From Hymenobacter puniceus (GTDB taxonomy: Bacteria; Bacteroidota; Bacteroidia; Cytophagales; Hymenobacteraceae): a stretch of 64,000 nt of DNA. This document shows, piece after piece, positions 1-8,398 of this stretch (the first letter of the stretch is position 1; each line of letters opens with the position of its first letter). The DNA is taken from NCBI RefSeq assembly GCF_014333525.1, contig NZ_JACSCX010000003.1, positions 248,001 through 312,000 of the forward strand. Direction: 5' to 3'. The translations under genes and the position numbers were made by a program. Below the pieces are notes generated by a model. The model saw nothing but the letters and a program-made list of their open reading frames with translations, did not search any database and was not told the origin of the DNA.

Positions 1-3000
1 ACGAGCCACTGGTACGCCGTGGAGCGTGGCGCCCGGATGCTGTAAGCCACGCCTTGTACCGTAGGGCACACCGAAGCTGACCCTTGAATGCTGTCGGGCA
101 GCGGGCGCGGGTTGACGAGGATGCGCACCGTGTCGCGGGCCACGCAGTTCTGGGCGGTGGTAGCCGTAACGATGTAGGTGAGCGTGAGCGGAGCCTGTGT
201 CGTGTTCACGGCCGTGAAAACGGGCCGGGCCGTGGTGGCGCTGCTCAGGTTGGCGGCCGGGCTCCACTGGTAGCGGTAGCCGGTGAGGGCCGCGCTGCCG
301 AGCGTGGTAGTTTGCCGGTCACAGAGCGTGGCGTCGGGGCCGGCGTTGGCAACAGCGGCCGGGTTAAGCGTGACGCGCACCGTGCTCTGGGCTACGCAGC
401 CCTCAGCCGTAGTAGCCGTGACGGTGTAGGTAAGTACCTGCGGCGTGGTGATGGTGTTGGTGAGCGTGAAGGTTGGGTTGGCCGCGGTGGCGCTGCTCAA
501 ACCGGTGGCCGGGCTCCACTGATACGTGTAGCCCACGAGTGAGGCGGCGCCCAGCGTGGTGGTTTCACCAGAGCATACGGCGCGGTCGGTGCCGGCCGTG
601 GCTACGGCAGCCGGGTTGATGGTCACGCGCACTGTGTCCCGGTTCACGCAGCTGTTGGCGGTGGTAGCCGTGACGATGTAGGTGAAAATCTGCGGAGTGC
701 TGCCGGTATTAGTGAGCGTAACCGTTGGGTTGGCAGCGGTGGCGCTGCTCAGGCCGGTAGCCGGACTCCATTGGTAACTATAGCCGGAGAGTGAAGCCGA
801 GCCAATCGAAGTAGGTGTGCCCGAACACACGGCCCGGTCGGGGCCGGCGTTGGCTACGGCGGCTGGATTGAGTGTAATGCGTACCGTGTCGCGGCCCACA
901 CAGCCCTGCGGCGTAGTGGCCGTCAGGATATAGGTCAGCTGCTGCGGCGTGCCCGTGGTATTGGTGAGCGTGAGGGTTGGGCTGGCGGCGGTGGCACTGC
1001 TCAGGCCGGCGGCCGGGCTCCACTGGTAGCTATAGCCTGTGAGCGAAGCTGAGCCAATCGAAGTGGATATACCCGAGCAGGTAGCCCGGTCGGGGCCGGC
1101 GTTGGCCACAGCAGCTGGGTTTACCGTCACGCGTACTGTGTCGCGGCCCACACAGCCGTTAGCCGTAGTCACGGTCAGAATGTAAGTGCTGATGATGGGC
1201 GCACTGGTAAAATTGGTCAGCGTGACCTGCGTGACCGGAGCCGTAGGGGCCGATAGCCCAGTGGCCGGGCTCCACTGATACGTCTGGGGGCCAACAACCG
1301 GCAGCACTACCGGGGAGCCCAGCAGCGCCACGCCCCCCGAGCAAATCACCTGGTCCGGCGACGGGGTGAAGGCGGCGGCCGGGTTGATGGTCACGCGCAC
1401 CGAGTCGCGGGCCACGCAGCCCTGCGCCGTGGTGGCCGTCACGAGGTAGGTGTAGGTTTGGGGGGTATTGGTAGTATTGCCCAGCACCAGCGTAGGCTGG
1501 GCCGAAGTGGAGTTGTTCAGCCCATTAGCGGGGCTCCACTGATACGTGTAGCCCGTTAGCGCCGCCGAGCCGAGCACGGTGGCCGTGCCGGAGCAGGTGG
1601 CCGCATCAGGACCGGCATTGGCCACGGCCGCCGGATTTACTGTCACGGTAACCTGGCGGGTGGTGGTGCAGATACCATCTGAAGTCGATACCGAATAGGT
1701 GGTGGTAGTGGTAGGACTTACCGTAATGGTATTGCCGGCAAACGTCTGGCCGGTGCTGGCCGTCCAGGTATAGGTGGTGCCGCCGGTGGCTGTGAGAGTG
1801 GTGGAAGCACCCGCGCAGATAACGGCACTGGTGGGCGTGACGGCCAGCGCGCCGGCAGGCCGCACATCGATAATGCGCACCACCGAATCGGTGGGGCAGC
1901 CGAAGGCCGACACACCCCGCAACACCAGGCGGCCGGCGCCCGTGCCGGTCCAGAGTACCTGCACGGTATTGTTGGTGGCGGGCCCCTGAATGGTACCACC
2001 CTGCGCGGTCCAGCGGTAGGAGCTGGCCGTGGGGCCGCCCGCTGTATACTGCTGCGCGACGGCCCGGTCGCAGATAACGCTGTTGCCGCTGATGCTGGTC
2101 GGGCCCACTGCCTTTGTCACCTGAATCTGGAAAACATCGGCCACGCTTTTCGCTCCGCAGGCCACATCAGTGGCCGTCACCACTACGTCGTAGGGCGTGG
2201 CGCGGCCGTTGCCGCACTGGGTATTGAACACAAACTGGCCATTGACGGCGCCTGTGCCCTGCACGGTGGCACTGCCCGTTACGGCGCCCGGCAGCACGGT
2301 ACCCTGGCTGCCCGCAAACGTGGCGTTGAACGGGCCGCTGCCATCCAGCAGCACGCTGTTTACGCGCAGATTAATGGGGTTGCCATCGGGGTCAGTAGCC
2401 CCCAGGTTGAAGCTGACCGGCTGGCCTTCCTCCACGGTAAACAGGCGCGGCTGCGAAGTGGTAGCGGCCGTAAACTGCGGTGAGTTGTTGGGCGAACAGG
2501 TGCGTGACACCAGTTGGATTTCGCGCCTGGTAGCACCAATCAGCACTTCGGCGCCGTTGATGGTTCGATATTCCTTTACTTCCACTGCCACCACGTAGCG
2601 CCCCACGCGGGAGGTGGCGTAGCGGCTGATGCCGTTGCTGGCATTGAGAAAGGCGTAGTTGCCGGGCCCACTACCAAACGGCGTGGTGGCCGAGTAGCCG
2701 CCGGCCGTGGCATACGTGACACTGGGCGGCGCAATGAAAGTAGGTGCCGCACCCATGTTGCCGTTGTAAGGCGTGCTGAACGAGTAAATCAGCCGGTCGC
2801 CGTCGGGGTCAACGGCGTTGTTGACGAGGATGCTGGTGTCGCCCTGGCAGATAACGACTACGGCCGTATCAGAAAAGGTAGGGGAGGAGTTGGGCAGCAG
2901 CGGCGGCGCCATTTCCACAAACAGCGTCTGGTTTTGGTTGCTGGGGTTCTGCAGGTTGTCGATGTTGAAATTGCGCGTACCATCAGTATACACGGCATAA

Positions 3001-3521
3001 TAGCCATCAAACGCCAGGGGCAGGTTCACAACGGCCTCGTAGCGGGCCAAACGCACCGGCGGCACCGAGCCGGGCGGAATGCTGCAGCCGCCGGGCTGCG
3101 GCGGCGTAATGCTGGGGTTGGAAATGCGCGGCAGCCGGAACGTACCGGCCTGCTGCTGGTCGTTCTGGATGGGGTTCTGCAGCGTCGAGCAGCTGACCTG
3201 CGTGCAGGGGTACGTGTTGGCGCCCTCGGTGCTGACAATGCGTTGCCGGGTGGCTTTGTCGTAGATATTGAGGAAAATATTGCACCGCCCATCGGGTACA
3301 TTGGACTGGGTGCTGGACGAGCCGCCGGCTGGCGGGCACTCCCAGTTCAGATACACAAGCACCGTGACGCGGTAGCGGTAGCGGGCCGTGGCCGGTCCGT
3401 TAGCATCCAGATACTGGTAGCGCATTTCGCCGCCCAGCAAGTGCGACGCCACGGCCCGGCCAGGGCTCAGGCCAATGAGTAGCAGCAAAAAGCATATGAC
3501 GCGGAGTAGAAGTTGGCGCAT
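1..3521 (-). CDS. Large secreted repeat protein, C-terminus beyond window
   Basis: Partial gene, open to the left edge, at least 1173 residues. It starts at ATG 3521 with a signal peptide (MRQLLLRVICFLLLLIGLSP, mature part near ASHLLGGEMRY). Residues 25-350 are a Cys-containing N-terminal region of the kind found in Bacteroidota gliding-associated or PKD-like adhesins (SHLLGGEMRYQYL, then a YRYRVTVLVYLNWECP strand). From about base 1700 leftwards the protein becomes tandem Ig/PKD-like units of about 84-86 residues (about 250-258 bases) with recurring YQWSPATGLSSAT, YIVTATT and NAGPD motifs; six or so units are visible. A cell-surface or secreted adhesin role exported by T9SS is inference, because the sorting domain would lie outside the window. 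It lies downstream of another secreted repeat protein on the same strand. Confidence 0.85.
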   Translation of the reverse strand, partial: MRQLLLRVICFLLLLIGLSPGRAVASHLLGGEMRYQYLDANGPATARYRYRVTVLVYLNWECPPAGGSSSTQSNVPDGRCNIFLNIYDKATRQRIVSTEGANTYPCTQVSCSTLQNPIQNDQQQAGTFRLPRISNPSITPPQPGGCSIPPGSVPPVRLARYEAVVNLPLAFDGYYAVYTDGTRNFNIDNLQNPSNQNQTLFVEMAPPLLPNSSPTFSDTAVVVICQGDTSILVNNAVDPDGDRLIYSFSTPYNGNMGAAPTFIAPPSVTYATAGGYSATTPFGSGPGNYAFLNASNGISRYATSRVGRYVVAVEVKEYRTINGAEVLIGATRREIQLVSRTCSPNNSPQFTAATTSQPRLFTVEEGQPVSFNLGATDPDGNPINLRVNSVLLDGSGPFNATFAGSQGTVLPGAVTGSATVQGTGAVNGQFVFNTQCGNGRATPYDVVVTATDVACGAKSVADVFQIQVTKAVGPTSISGNSVICDRAVAQQYTAGGPTASSYRWTAQGGTIQGPATNNTVQVLWTGTGAGRLVLRGVSAFGCPTDSVVRIIDVRPAGALAVTPTSAVICAGASTTLTATGGTTYTWTASTGQTFAGNTITVSPTTTTTYSVSTSDGICTTTRQVTVTVNPAAVANAGPDAATCSGTATVLGSAALTGYTYQWSPANGLNNSTSAQPTLVLGNTTNTPQTYTYLVTATTAQGCVARDSVRVTINPAAAFTPSPDQVICSGGVALLGSPVVLPVVGPQTYQWSPATGLSAPTAPVTQVTLTNFTSAPIISTYILTVTTANGCVGRDTVRVTVNPAAVANAGPDRATCSGISTSIGSASLTGYSYQWSPAAGLSSATAASPTLTLTNTTGTPQQLTYILTATTPQGCVGRDTVRITLNPAAVANAGPDRAVCSGTPTSIGSASLSGYSYQWSPATGLSSATAANPTVTLTNTGSTPQIFTYIVTATTANSCVNRDTVRVTINPAAVATAGTDRAVCSGETTTLGAASLVGYTYQWSPATGLSSATAANPTFTLTNTITTPQVLTYTVTATTAEGCVAQSTVRVTLNPAAVANAGPDATLCDRQTTTLGSAALTGYRYQWSPAANLSSATTARPVFTAVNTTQAPLTLTYIVTATTAQNCVARDTVRILVNPRPLPDSIQGSASVCPTVQGVAYSIRAPRSTAYQWL
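280..1660 (-). repeat. Tandem Ig/PKD-like coding repeats, ~255-bp period
   Basis: A boundary marker reading NAGPD or a variant recurs near bases 331, 582, 837, 1090, 1350 and 1605, so the DNA period is about 250-258 bases, always a multiple of three in frame with the minus-strand gene. Units differ by scattered substitutions, more similar in the middle copies. This is in-frame domain duplication rather than a DNA-level element. Confidence 0.8.
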
Positions 3522-3603
3522 ATAGAGTGGTGAGGTAATGAGGGGATGAGGGGATGCAGGGGGAGGCGTAATGAGGTATGAGGGAAAAAGGTGATGAGGA
3601 AAA

Positions 3604-3692
3604 CGTCATTCCGGGCCTGCGAGGAATCTCGCCAGTGGGGTAGATACTGCCACGCCCAACATCAGCACGCGAGATTCCTCGCAGGCTCGGAA
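3604..3692. repeat. Intergenic inverted repeat (REP-like)
   Basis: The arms carry CCTGCGAGGAATCTCGC (left, to 3632) and its reverse complement (right, 3669-3692), with a loop of about 36 bases, between two minus-strand genes. The left arm is preceded by CGTCATTCCGGG, the same CGTCAT start seen in the elements inside the sulfur cluster. It may act as an mRNA hairpin or be a mobile REP-type repeat. Confidence 0.7.
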
Positions 3693-3725
3693 GAAGGTTC
3701 TCACTCTATCATCTCATCACGTGGC

Positions 3726-5957
3726 TTATTGCACTTGCACGCGGCGCACGGCGGTCTGGCCGTCGGCGTTCTGCAGGCGCAGCACATACAGGCCGCGGGG
3801 CAGGCCGGCCAGGTTCAGCTCGGCATCCTGGCTGGGGCTCAGGCGCAGGCTGGTTTCCTGCACCAGCGCGCCCAGCAGGTTTTCCACCCGCACGGCATAG
3901 GTGCCGGCAGCGGCCGGGTCGGGCAGGCGCAGGTGCAGGCGCCCATCGGTGGTCGGGTTCGGAAATACGTTCAGCGCCGGCAGCGTACGAGCTTCGGCGG
4001 CGCTTAGGGGGCCATTCACCAGCACCGAGTAGTCCTCGGTTTCTGAGTTGTTCTGGTTGACCTGGCAGGGGTTGGGGGCCGGTAGGGTGTTGAGGCGCAC
4101 CATCACCCGCATGCGCGTCAGGCCCCGGAAGGCAGGGTTGGTAGGCACCGTGAAACCTGTTGTGAGGGTGGTGGCGGCAGTGGCAGTATTGGTAATCAGC
4201 TCAGAGGCTTCAAATGTGCCGTTGCGGTTCCAGTCAACCCAGGCCCAGAGCAGGTGCTGGAAGTTGGCATTCACGCTCATATCCAGGAAGGTATTGGTGC
4301 CCTGGTAGAGCGGTATCACCTTGTCGAGGAAGTTGCCGTAGCCGCTGGCGTTGGCGCCCGAGGGATTCGTGAAGTCGGTGGCGCCGGTGCGCCGGACGGC
4401 CACGTTGGTTAGCCAGATGTTGGGTGTAGTGCCCGTAGCTTCGCAGTAGCGTACACAAGGCACCATTAGCACTACCGCGTTGGGTTTGCTGACGGTATTG
4501 ACGCCAAACGCGTTGGTGGTGGTGAGCGTGACCGTAAAGGCGCCGCCGGTGGCGTACTGGTGGCTGGGATTCTGCTGAGTGCTGGTAGTGTTGTCGCCGA
4601 AGTTCCAGAGCCAGCTGGTGGGCGCATTCTGGCTTTGGTCGGTGAACTGCACCGGGTTCTGGCAGTTGCCGGGCACGTGGTTGGAGGTGAAGGCCGCCAC
4701 CGGAGGGTTGGTGTTGTTGCGCACCGTCACGGTATAGTCCTCAATCTGGCCCAGCTGCGGCGAAGCGCAGGCTGTAGCGGCCCCGCCCACAAAGTCGGCC
4801 AGCACGCGCAGGCGTAGCGGCACATTTTTGGGGGCCGTAGCCGGAAGCTGCACCATGCCGGTGGGGTTGATACGGTTCAGGGCCGTATACAGCAGCTCGT
4901 TGGCAGTGAACACGCCGTCGTTGTTGAGGTCCAGCCACACCCGGATATCCTGCGGATTGGTGCCCGTGACAAGGCTGATGGGGTAGGAGTTTCCCTCAAT
5001 GAACTGCGCCCGGCTGCCGCAGGTGAAGTCCTCGTAGCCGGCCTGCCCGTTTTGGGAAGTATTGCTGAGCGGACCCAGCGTGAACTGCGTGATGCCGTAG
5101 CCGCAGCAGAATGCCGTGGTGGCCGGCGTGCAGGCGGCGGCTACCGGCACGGCATTGTCATACACGATGTAGCTGCTGCGGGTACGCACGTTGCTGCCCG
5201 CCGCGTTGGTGGCCGTCAGCGTAACGGTGTAGGTGCCCGGCGTGGTGTAGCAGTGGCTGGGGCTTTGCTGGGTGCTGGTGGTGTTGTCGCCGAAGTTCCA
5301 GAGCCAGCTGGTGGGCGCATTCTGGCTTTGGTCGGTGAACTGCACGCAGCCCGTGCAGGTAAGCGTTTGGTTGGCTACAAACTCGGCCATCGGCGCCGCC
5401 ACGTTGGCCTGCACCGTCACGGCATAGTCCTCGGTCTGCGAATACTGTGGGGTGGTGCAGGGCCCCGGAATCGGAACATTCACATAGTCGGCCGCTACGC
5501 GCAGACGCAGGCGGGTGCCCAGCACCGTGCTCGTGGGCAGCGAAATAGACCCGGTATGCACCCGCGCCGAATTAGAGCTGAAAATTAACTCTGTGGTGGG
5601 GTTCAGCGTGCCGTCGTTGTTGAGGTCCAGCCACACCCGTACGTTTTCGTTGGCATTAGGATTGGTACGAATGCTGATGGGATAATTCTGACCTACCGTA
5701 AGCGTTGTGCCTACCGTGCAGGAATAGTCGCGGAAGCCATCCTGAATGCCAGCCGTGGTACTGTTGATAGTGCCCAGCGTAACATTTAGAATCCCCATAC
5801 CGAAAGGGAAGTTGGCGGCCGGCGCCGAGCCGGGCGTGCAGGCACTGGCCGCTGCCGGGCACTGCGCCCAGGCTGCGCTGCCCAGCGGCAGCATCAGCAA
5901 CAAACTACCCCAAAAAAAAGCAGACGCACCGCGCCGAATACGTAGAGTTGGAATCAT
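3726..5957 (-). CDS. GEVED/PKD-domain secreted protein with T9SS sorting domain
   Basis: 743 residues if started at ATG 5957, which gives a clean signal peptide (SLLLMLPLGSAAWAQ); an in-frame extension upstream has no such signal. Three GEVED-type modules are visible, each with a VWLDLNNDG or WVDWNRNG motif and ending in EDYAVTV, EDYTVTV or EDYSVLV. They alternate with two PKD domains (WLWNFGDNTTSTQQ, then TFTVTLT). The last 80 residues (FPNPTTDG to the C-terminal VRRVQVQ) are a T9SS type A sorting domain. The product is therefore exported by the Sec and type IX systems to the cell surface or medium. It carries no catalytic domain that I recognise; an adhesive or structural role is inference. 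The repeated PKD segments are nearly identical at DNA level, near 4570-4660 and 5260-5350. Confidence 0.88.
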   Translation of the reverse strand: MIPTLRIRRGASAFFWGSLLLMLPLGSAAWAQCPAAASACTPGSAPAANFPFGMGILNVTLGTINSTTAGIQDGFRDYSCTVGTTLTVGQNYPISIRTNPNANENVRVWLDLNNDGTLNPTTELIFSSNSARVHTGSISLPTSTVLGTRLRLRVAADYVNVPIPGPCTTPQYSQTEDYAVTVQANVAAPMAEFVANQTLTCTGCVQFTDQSQNAPTSWLWNFGDNTTSTQQSPSHCYTTPGTYTVTLTATNAAGSNVRTRSSYIVYDNAVPVAAACTPATTAFCCGYGITQFTLGPLSNTSQNGQAGYEDFTCGSRAQFIEGNSYPISLVTGTNPQDIRVWLDLNNDGVFTANELLYTALNRINPTGMVQLPATAPKNVPLRLRVLADFVGGAATACASPQLGQIEDYTVTVRNNTNPPVAAFTSNHVPGNCQNPVQFTDQSQNAPTSWLWNFGDNTTSTQQNPSHQYATGGAFTVTLTTTNAFGVNTVSKPNAVVLMVPCVRYCEATGTTPNIWLTNVAVRRTGATDFTNPSGANASGYGNFLDKVIPLYQGTNTFLDMSVNANFQHLLWAWVDWNRNGTFEASELITNTATAATTLTTGFTVPTNPAFRGLTRMRVMVRLNTLPAPNPCQVNQNNSETEDYSVLVNGPLSAAEARTLPALNVFPNPTTDGRLHLRLPDPAAAGTYAVRVENLLGALVQETSLRLSPSQDAELNLAGLPRGLYVLRLQNADGQTAVRRVQVQ

Positions 5958-6123
5958 AGAAAAGCAGCAGCGGGCTGAAAGAGAGACAAGTAGGTGTAGT
6001 GACAATGCGGAGGCAAAATACAATTTATCACACCGACAATCCAATATAGCGGGGGATTAATTACGCTTCAGCTGGCAACTGGCAAAAACCCGCTTTACGC
6101 CAATGAATAGGCCGGAAATTAGG

Positions 6124-6131
6124 TAGTTTTG
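6124..6131 (+). promoter_or_regulatory. Candidate -7 element for SDR gene
   Basis: TAGTTTTG matches the Bacteroidota TAnnTTTG -7 consensus, 41 bases ahead of the start codon. I see no clear -33 TTG at the expected distance, so this is a weak call. Confidence 0.4.
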
Positions 6132-6172
6132 CTGGCCGCCTGCCTCGGCAGATTTCCGGCGGCTACACTTGA

Positions 6173-6979
6173 ATGAAAGACAAAGTAGTATTGATTACCG
6201 GCGGTACTTCCGGCATCGGGCGCGCCTGCGCCGTGGCCTTCGGGCAAGCCGGAGCCCAGGTGGTTGTAACAGGCCGCAACCAGGCCCGCCTTCAGGAAAC
6301 AGCCCTTGAGTTAACCCGCCTCGGCATCCGCCACCACACTGTGCGCGCCGATGTAGGCGTGGCAGCTGATGCGTTGCGGGCCGTGGAAGAAACCATCGGT
6401 GCTTTCGGGCGCCTTGATGTGCTGCTCAACAACGCTGGCATCAGCATGCGCGCCCGGTTTCAGGATGTTGACTTAGGGGTGATAGAGCAGCTGATGCAAA
6501 CCAACTTTTTTGGCACTGTATACACCACCAAAGGCGCTTTGCCACATCTGCTGGCCAGCAAAGGCTCGGTGGTAGGCATTAGCAGCATTGCGGGCTACCG
6601 GGGCTTGCCGGGCCGGACCGGCTACTCAGCCTCCAAGTTTGCTATGCACGGATTTCTGGAGGCGCTGCGCACGGAGCTGCTTCCTCAGGGCGTGCATGTG
6701 CTGCTGGCCTGCCCGGGCTTCACTGCCTCCAATATCCGTCAGGTAGCCTTGGCCGCCGACGGCTCAACCCAGGGAGAGTCGCCGCGTGACGAGCAGAAAA
6801 TGATGAGCAGCGAAGAGGTAGCACAGCACATCCTGCACGCCGTGCAGCACCGCCGCCGCGACCTGGTGCTCACCAGCCAGGGCAAGCTCACGGTTTTCCT
6901 GAACAAGTGGCTTCCATCCCTCACCGACAAGCTGGTGTTGAGTCACTTTCGTAAAGAGGAAGCCGGCGGTATGAAGTGA
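6173..6979 (+). CDS. SDR family NAD(P)-dependent oxidoreductase
   Basis: 268 residues, classical short-chain dehydrogenase. The N-terminal nucleotide site is TGGTSGIG (residues 9-16), the structural NNAG is at 86-89, and the catalytic Ser138, Tyr151 and Lys155 are present (YSASK). The C-terminus is slightly extended, with a basic stretch and a predicted amphipathic end, as in DHRS7-like or YqjQ-like SDRs that act on lipids. The substrate cannot be told from sequence. It is a single-gene unit on the plus strand, divergent from the secreted protein upstream, with a TAGTTTTG element ahead of it. Confidence 0.9.
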   Translation: MKDKVVLITGGTSGIGRACAVAFGQAGAQVVVTGRNQARLQETALELTRLGIRHHTVRADVGVAADALRAVEETIGAFGRLDVLLNNAGISMRARFQDVDLGVIEQLMQTNFFGTVYTTKGALPHLLASKGSVVGISSIAGYRGLPGRTGYSASKFAMHGFLEALRTELLPQGVHVLLACPGFTASNIRQVALAADGSTQGESPRDEQKMMSSEEVAQHILHAVQHRRRDLVLTSQGKLTVFLNKWLPSLTDKLVLSHFRKEEAGGMK

Positions 6980-7056
6980 AAAGTACCGCGGTGCATGGTG
7001 ACAAGTATAATCACCATGCACTTCATCACTCCATCACCTCATCACCAAAAACCGCC

Positions 7057-7773
7057 TCACTGCACCAGTAGCAGGTCCTGAGTGCGGATGTAGGCATCCT
7101 GGCCCTGCCACTGCACACGGTACCAGGTATCCTGGCGGCCCTGCACCAGCAGCCGGTCGCCGGCGGCGGCCGTGGTAAGCCAGGAGGCTCCGGCACTCGG
7201 GCCGCTCATCAGGGCGGCCCGGGGGCGGGCCACGAGCGCCGCCCGCTCCGGAGCCAGCCACAACAGGTAACTACCTGACAAAAGCAGGTACACGCCATAT
7301 GAGAGCCACCAGCCGCGCGTGAGTTGGCGGCGGCGTGCTAGCAGCAGCATCCCTGCCGCCACGGCACCAATCAATAAGCCCTGCAGCCCGGGATAGTAGT
7401 AGCGTTGCGTAATCAGCAGCAGGTCGTGGCGCCAAGTGTCGGGGTAGCCCGTCAGGCGCCGGTCACGGGCGAGGGCAGCCATCTTGCGCCATGTAGTCAG
7501 GCTTGGCTGGCGTTTGTAGGCCATGCTCAGGTAGTACAGCGCAGCGGGGTAGTGCCCCAGGCCATCCTGCACGTAAGCCATACGCAGCAGCATGCGGGGG
7601 GAAGCCATTTTGTGGTCACGCAGTGCTTTCCGGTACAACTGAAAAGCCGGAACGTAGGCCCCCGCAACAAAAGCAGAATCAGCTTTTTGTATTTCTACGG
7701 TACCGGGCTGAGCAGTGGCGCCGGGCGTGAGAAGCAACCAGTAGAGAAAAAAAAGGAGGAGGTTTTTCAGCAA
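7057..7773 (-). CDS. TPR-like membrane protein with C-terminal SH3 domain
   Basis: About 238 residues. There is no ATG near the 5' end. I chose the TTG at 7773, which starts directly on the signal or anchor segment (LLLFFLYWLLLTPGATAQ); a TTG at 7800 would add nine residues. Residues of the mature N-half (DSAFVAGAYVPAFQLYRKAL, then HYPAALYYLSMAYKRQP) look like two TPR helices. Two transmembrane segments follow (LLIGAVAAGMLLLA and LSYGVYLLLSGSYLLWL). The last 60 residues resemble a bacterial SH3 domain (AAAGDRLLVQGRQDTWYRVQWQGQDAYI). The layout resembles BatE-type proteins of Bacteroidota, but no Bat operon surrounds it. Function unknown. Confidence 0.75.
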   Translation of the reverse strand: MLKNLLLFFLYWLLLTPGATAQPGTVEIQKADSAFVAGAYVPAFQLYRKALRDHKMASPRMLLRMAYVQDGLGHYPAALYYLSMAYKRQPSLTTWRKMAALARDRRLTGYPDTWRHDLLLITQRYYYPGLQGLLIGAVAAGMLLLARRRQLTRGWWLSYGVYLLLSGSYLLWLAPERAALVARPRAALMSGPSAGASWLTTAAAGDRLLVQGRQDTWYRVQWQGQDAYIRTQDLLLVQ

Positions 7774-7777
7774 AACG

Positions 7778-7809
7778 TTTGGAGAGTAAAACGCGACCAA
7801 CTACTTTTG
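7778..7809 (+). promoter_or_regulatory. Promoter of tRNA-Lys
   Basis: TTTG at 7778-7781, a 20-base spacer and TACTTTTG at 7802-7809 fit the Bacteroidota sigma-A consensus (TTTG, about 19-21 bases, TAnnTTTG). The tRNA begins 45 bases downstream. The promoter overlaps the 5' end of the divergent TPR/SH3 gene. Confidence 0.75.
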
Positions 7810-7854
7810 TGCCACAATCAGCAAAATAAGACGCGTTTTGCGTGCAAAGTAACT

Positions 7855-7930
7855 GATTCTGTAGCTCAGCTGGTAGAGCAATACACTTTTAATGTATGGG
7901 TCCTGGGTTCGAATCCCAGCGGGATCACCA
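7855..7930 (+). tRNA. tRNA-Lys (anticodon TTT)
   Basis: Cloverleaf visible by eye. The acceptor stem GATTCTG pairs with CGGGATC with two G-T wobbles. The D-arm is GCTC/GAGC, the anticodon stem ATACA/TGTAT encloses the loop CTTTTAA with anticodon TTT at 7888-7890, the T-arm is CTGGG TTCGAAT CCCAG, the discriminator is A, and CCA is encoded at 7928-7930. It reads AAA and AAG lysine codons. Confidence 0.96.
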
Positions 7931-7966
7931 AAGCCTTCTTCACAACTTGTGAGGAAGGCTTTTTTG
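7931..7966 (+). terminator. Intrinsic terminator after tRNA-Lys
   Basis: AAGCCTTCTTCACA and TGAGGAAGGCTT form a strong stem around ACTTG, followed by six T residues. It starts immediately after the encoded CCA. Confidence 0.9.
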
Positions 7967-8197
7967 TTGCCATTTTCTGACAAGGCTACATCTGGCGCTA
8001 GTAGCTGCGTAAGCACAACAGGTTGGCAGCGCAGGTAAAACCAATTTTACTTTCTCATCAAGGTGATTAGGTAAGCGCCCGAGCGGATAAGGTACCAGGC
8101 TGTTTACCTACACGGCCTGAATAGTTGATGCAAGCGTAACCGGAGCATAACCTGCAGGTCATAGCATCGGCCCATCTTTGCCAGCGGATAACTTCAC

Positions 8198-8398
8198 TTG
8201 GTCGATATGGGCGCTTTAAGTATCCCTTCGCTAGTACGCCGCCTGGTGCGCGGCCTGGGCTACGGCCTGTTTCAGGTGGTGCTGGTGCTACTGTATCTGT
8301 TGCACCTGACCCGGGCCGTGGGGTCGCCGTTTCGGGCGGGCTTCCGGCCTTCCATCACGGCCCAGCCGCCGGTGCGGCCCTACTTGCTTCCCGGATGA
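8198..8398 (+). CDS. Small hydrophobic protein, coupled to LpxH-like gene
   Basis: 66 residues, unrecognised. One strong hydrophobic segment (GLFQVVLVLLYLLHL) follows a basic N-terminus, and the C-terminus is Pro/Arg-rich. Third codon positions are overwhelmingly G or C, as in neighbouring genes, which argues that it is translated. Its stop codon overlaps the start of the following phosphoesterase gene in an ATGA, a classical coupling arrangement. The start could also be ATG 8207. A small inner-membrane partner for the phosphoesterase is possible but is only inference from the overlap. Confidence 0.5.
   Translation: MVDMGALSIPSLVRRLVRGLGYGLFQVVLVLLYLLHLTRAVGSPFRAGFRPSITAQPPVRPYLLPG

Noticed and set aside
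280-1660. Regularly spaced repeats as a CRISPR array
   Set aside because: The period is about 255 bases, the repeats are in frame and diverged, and they encode protein domains.
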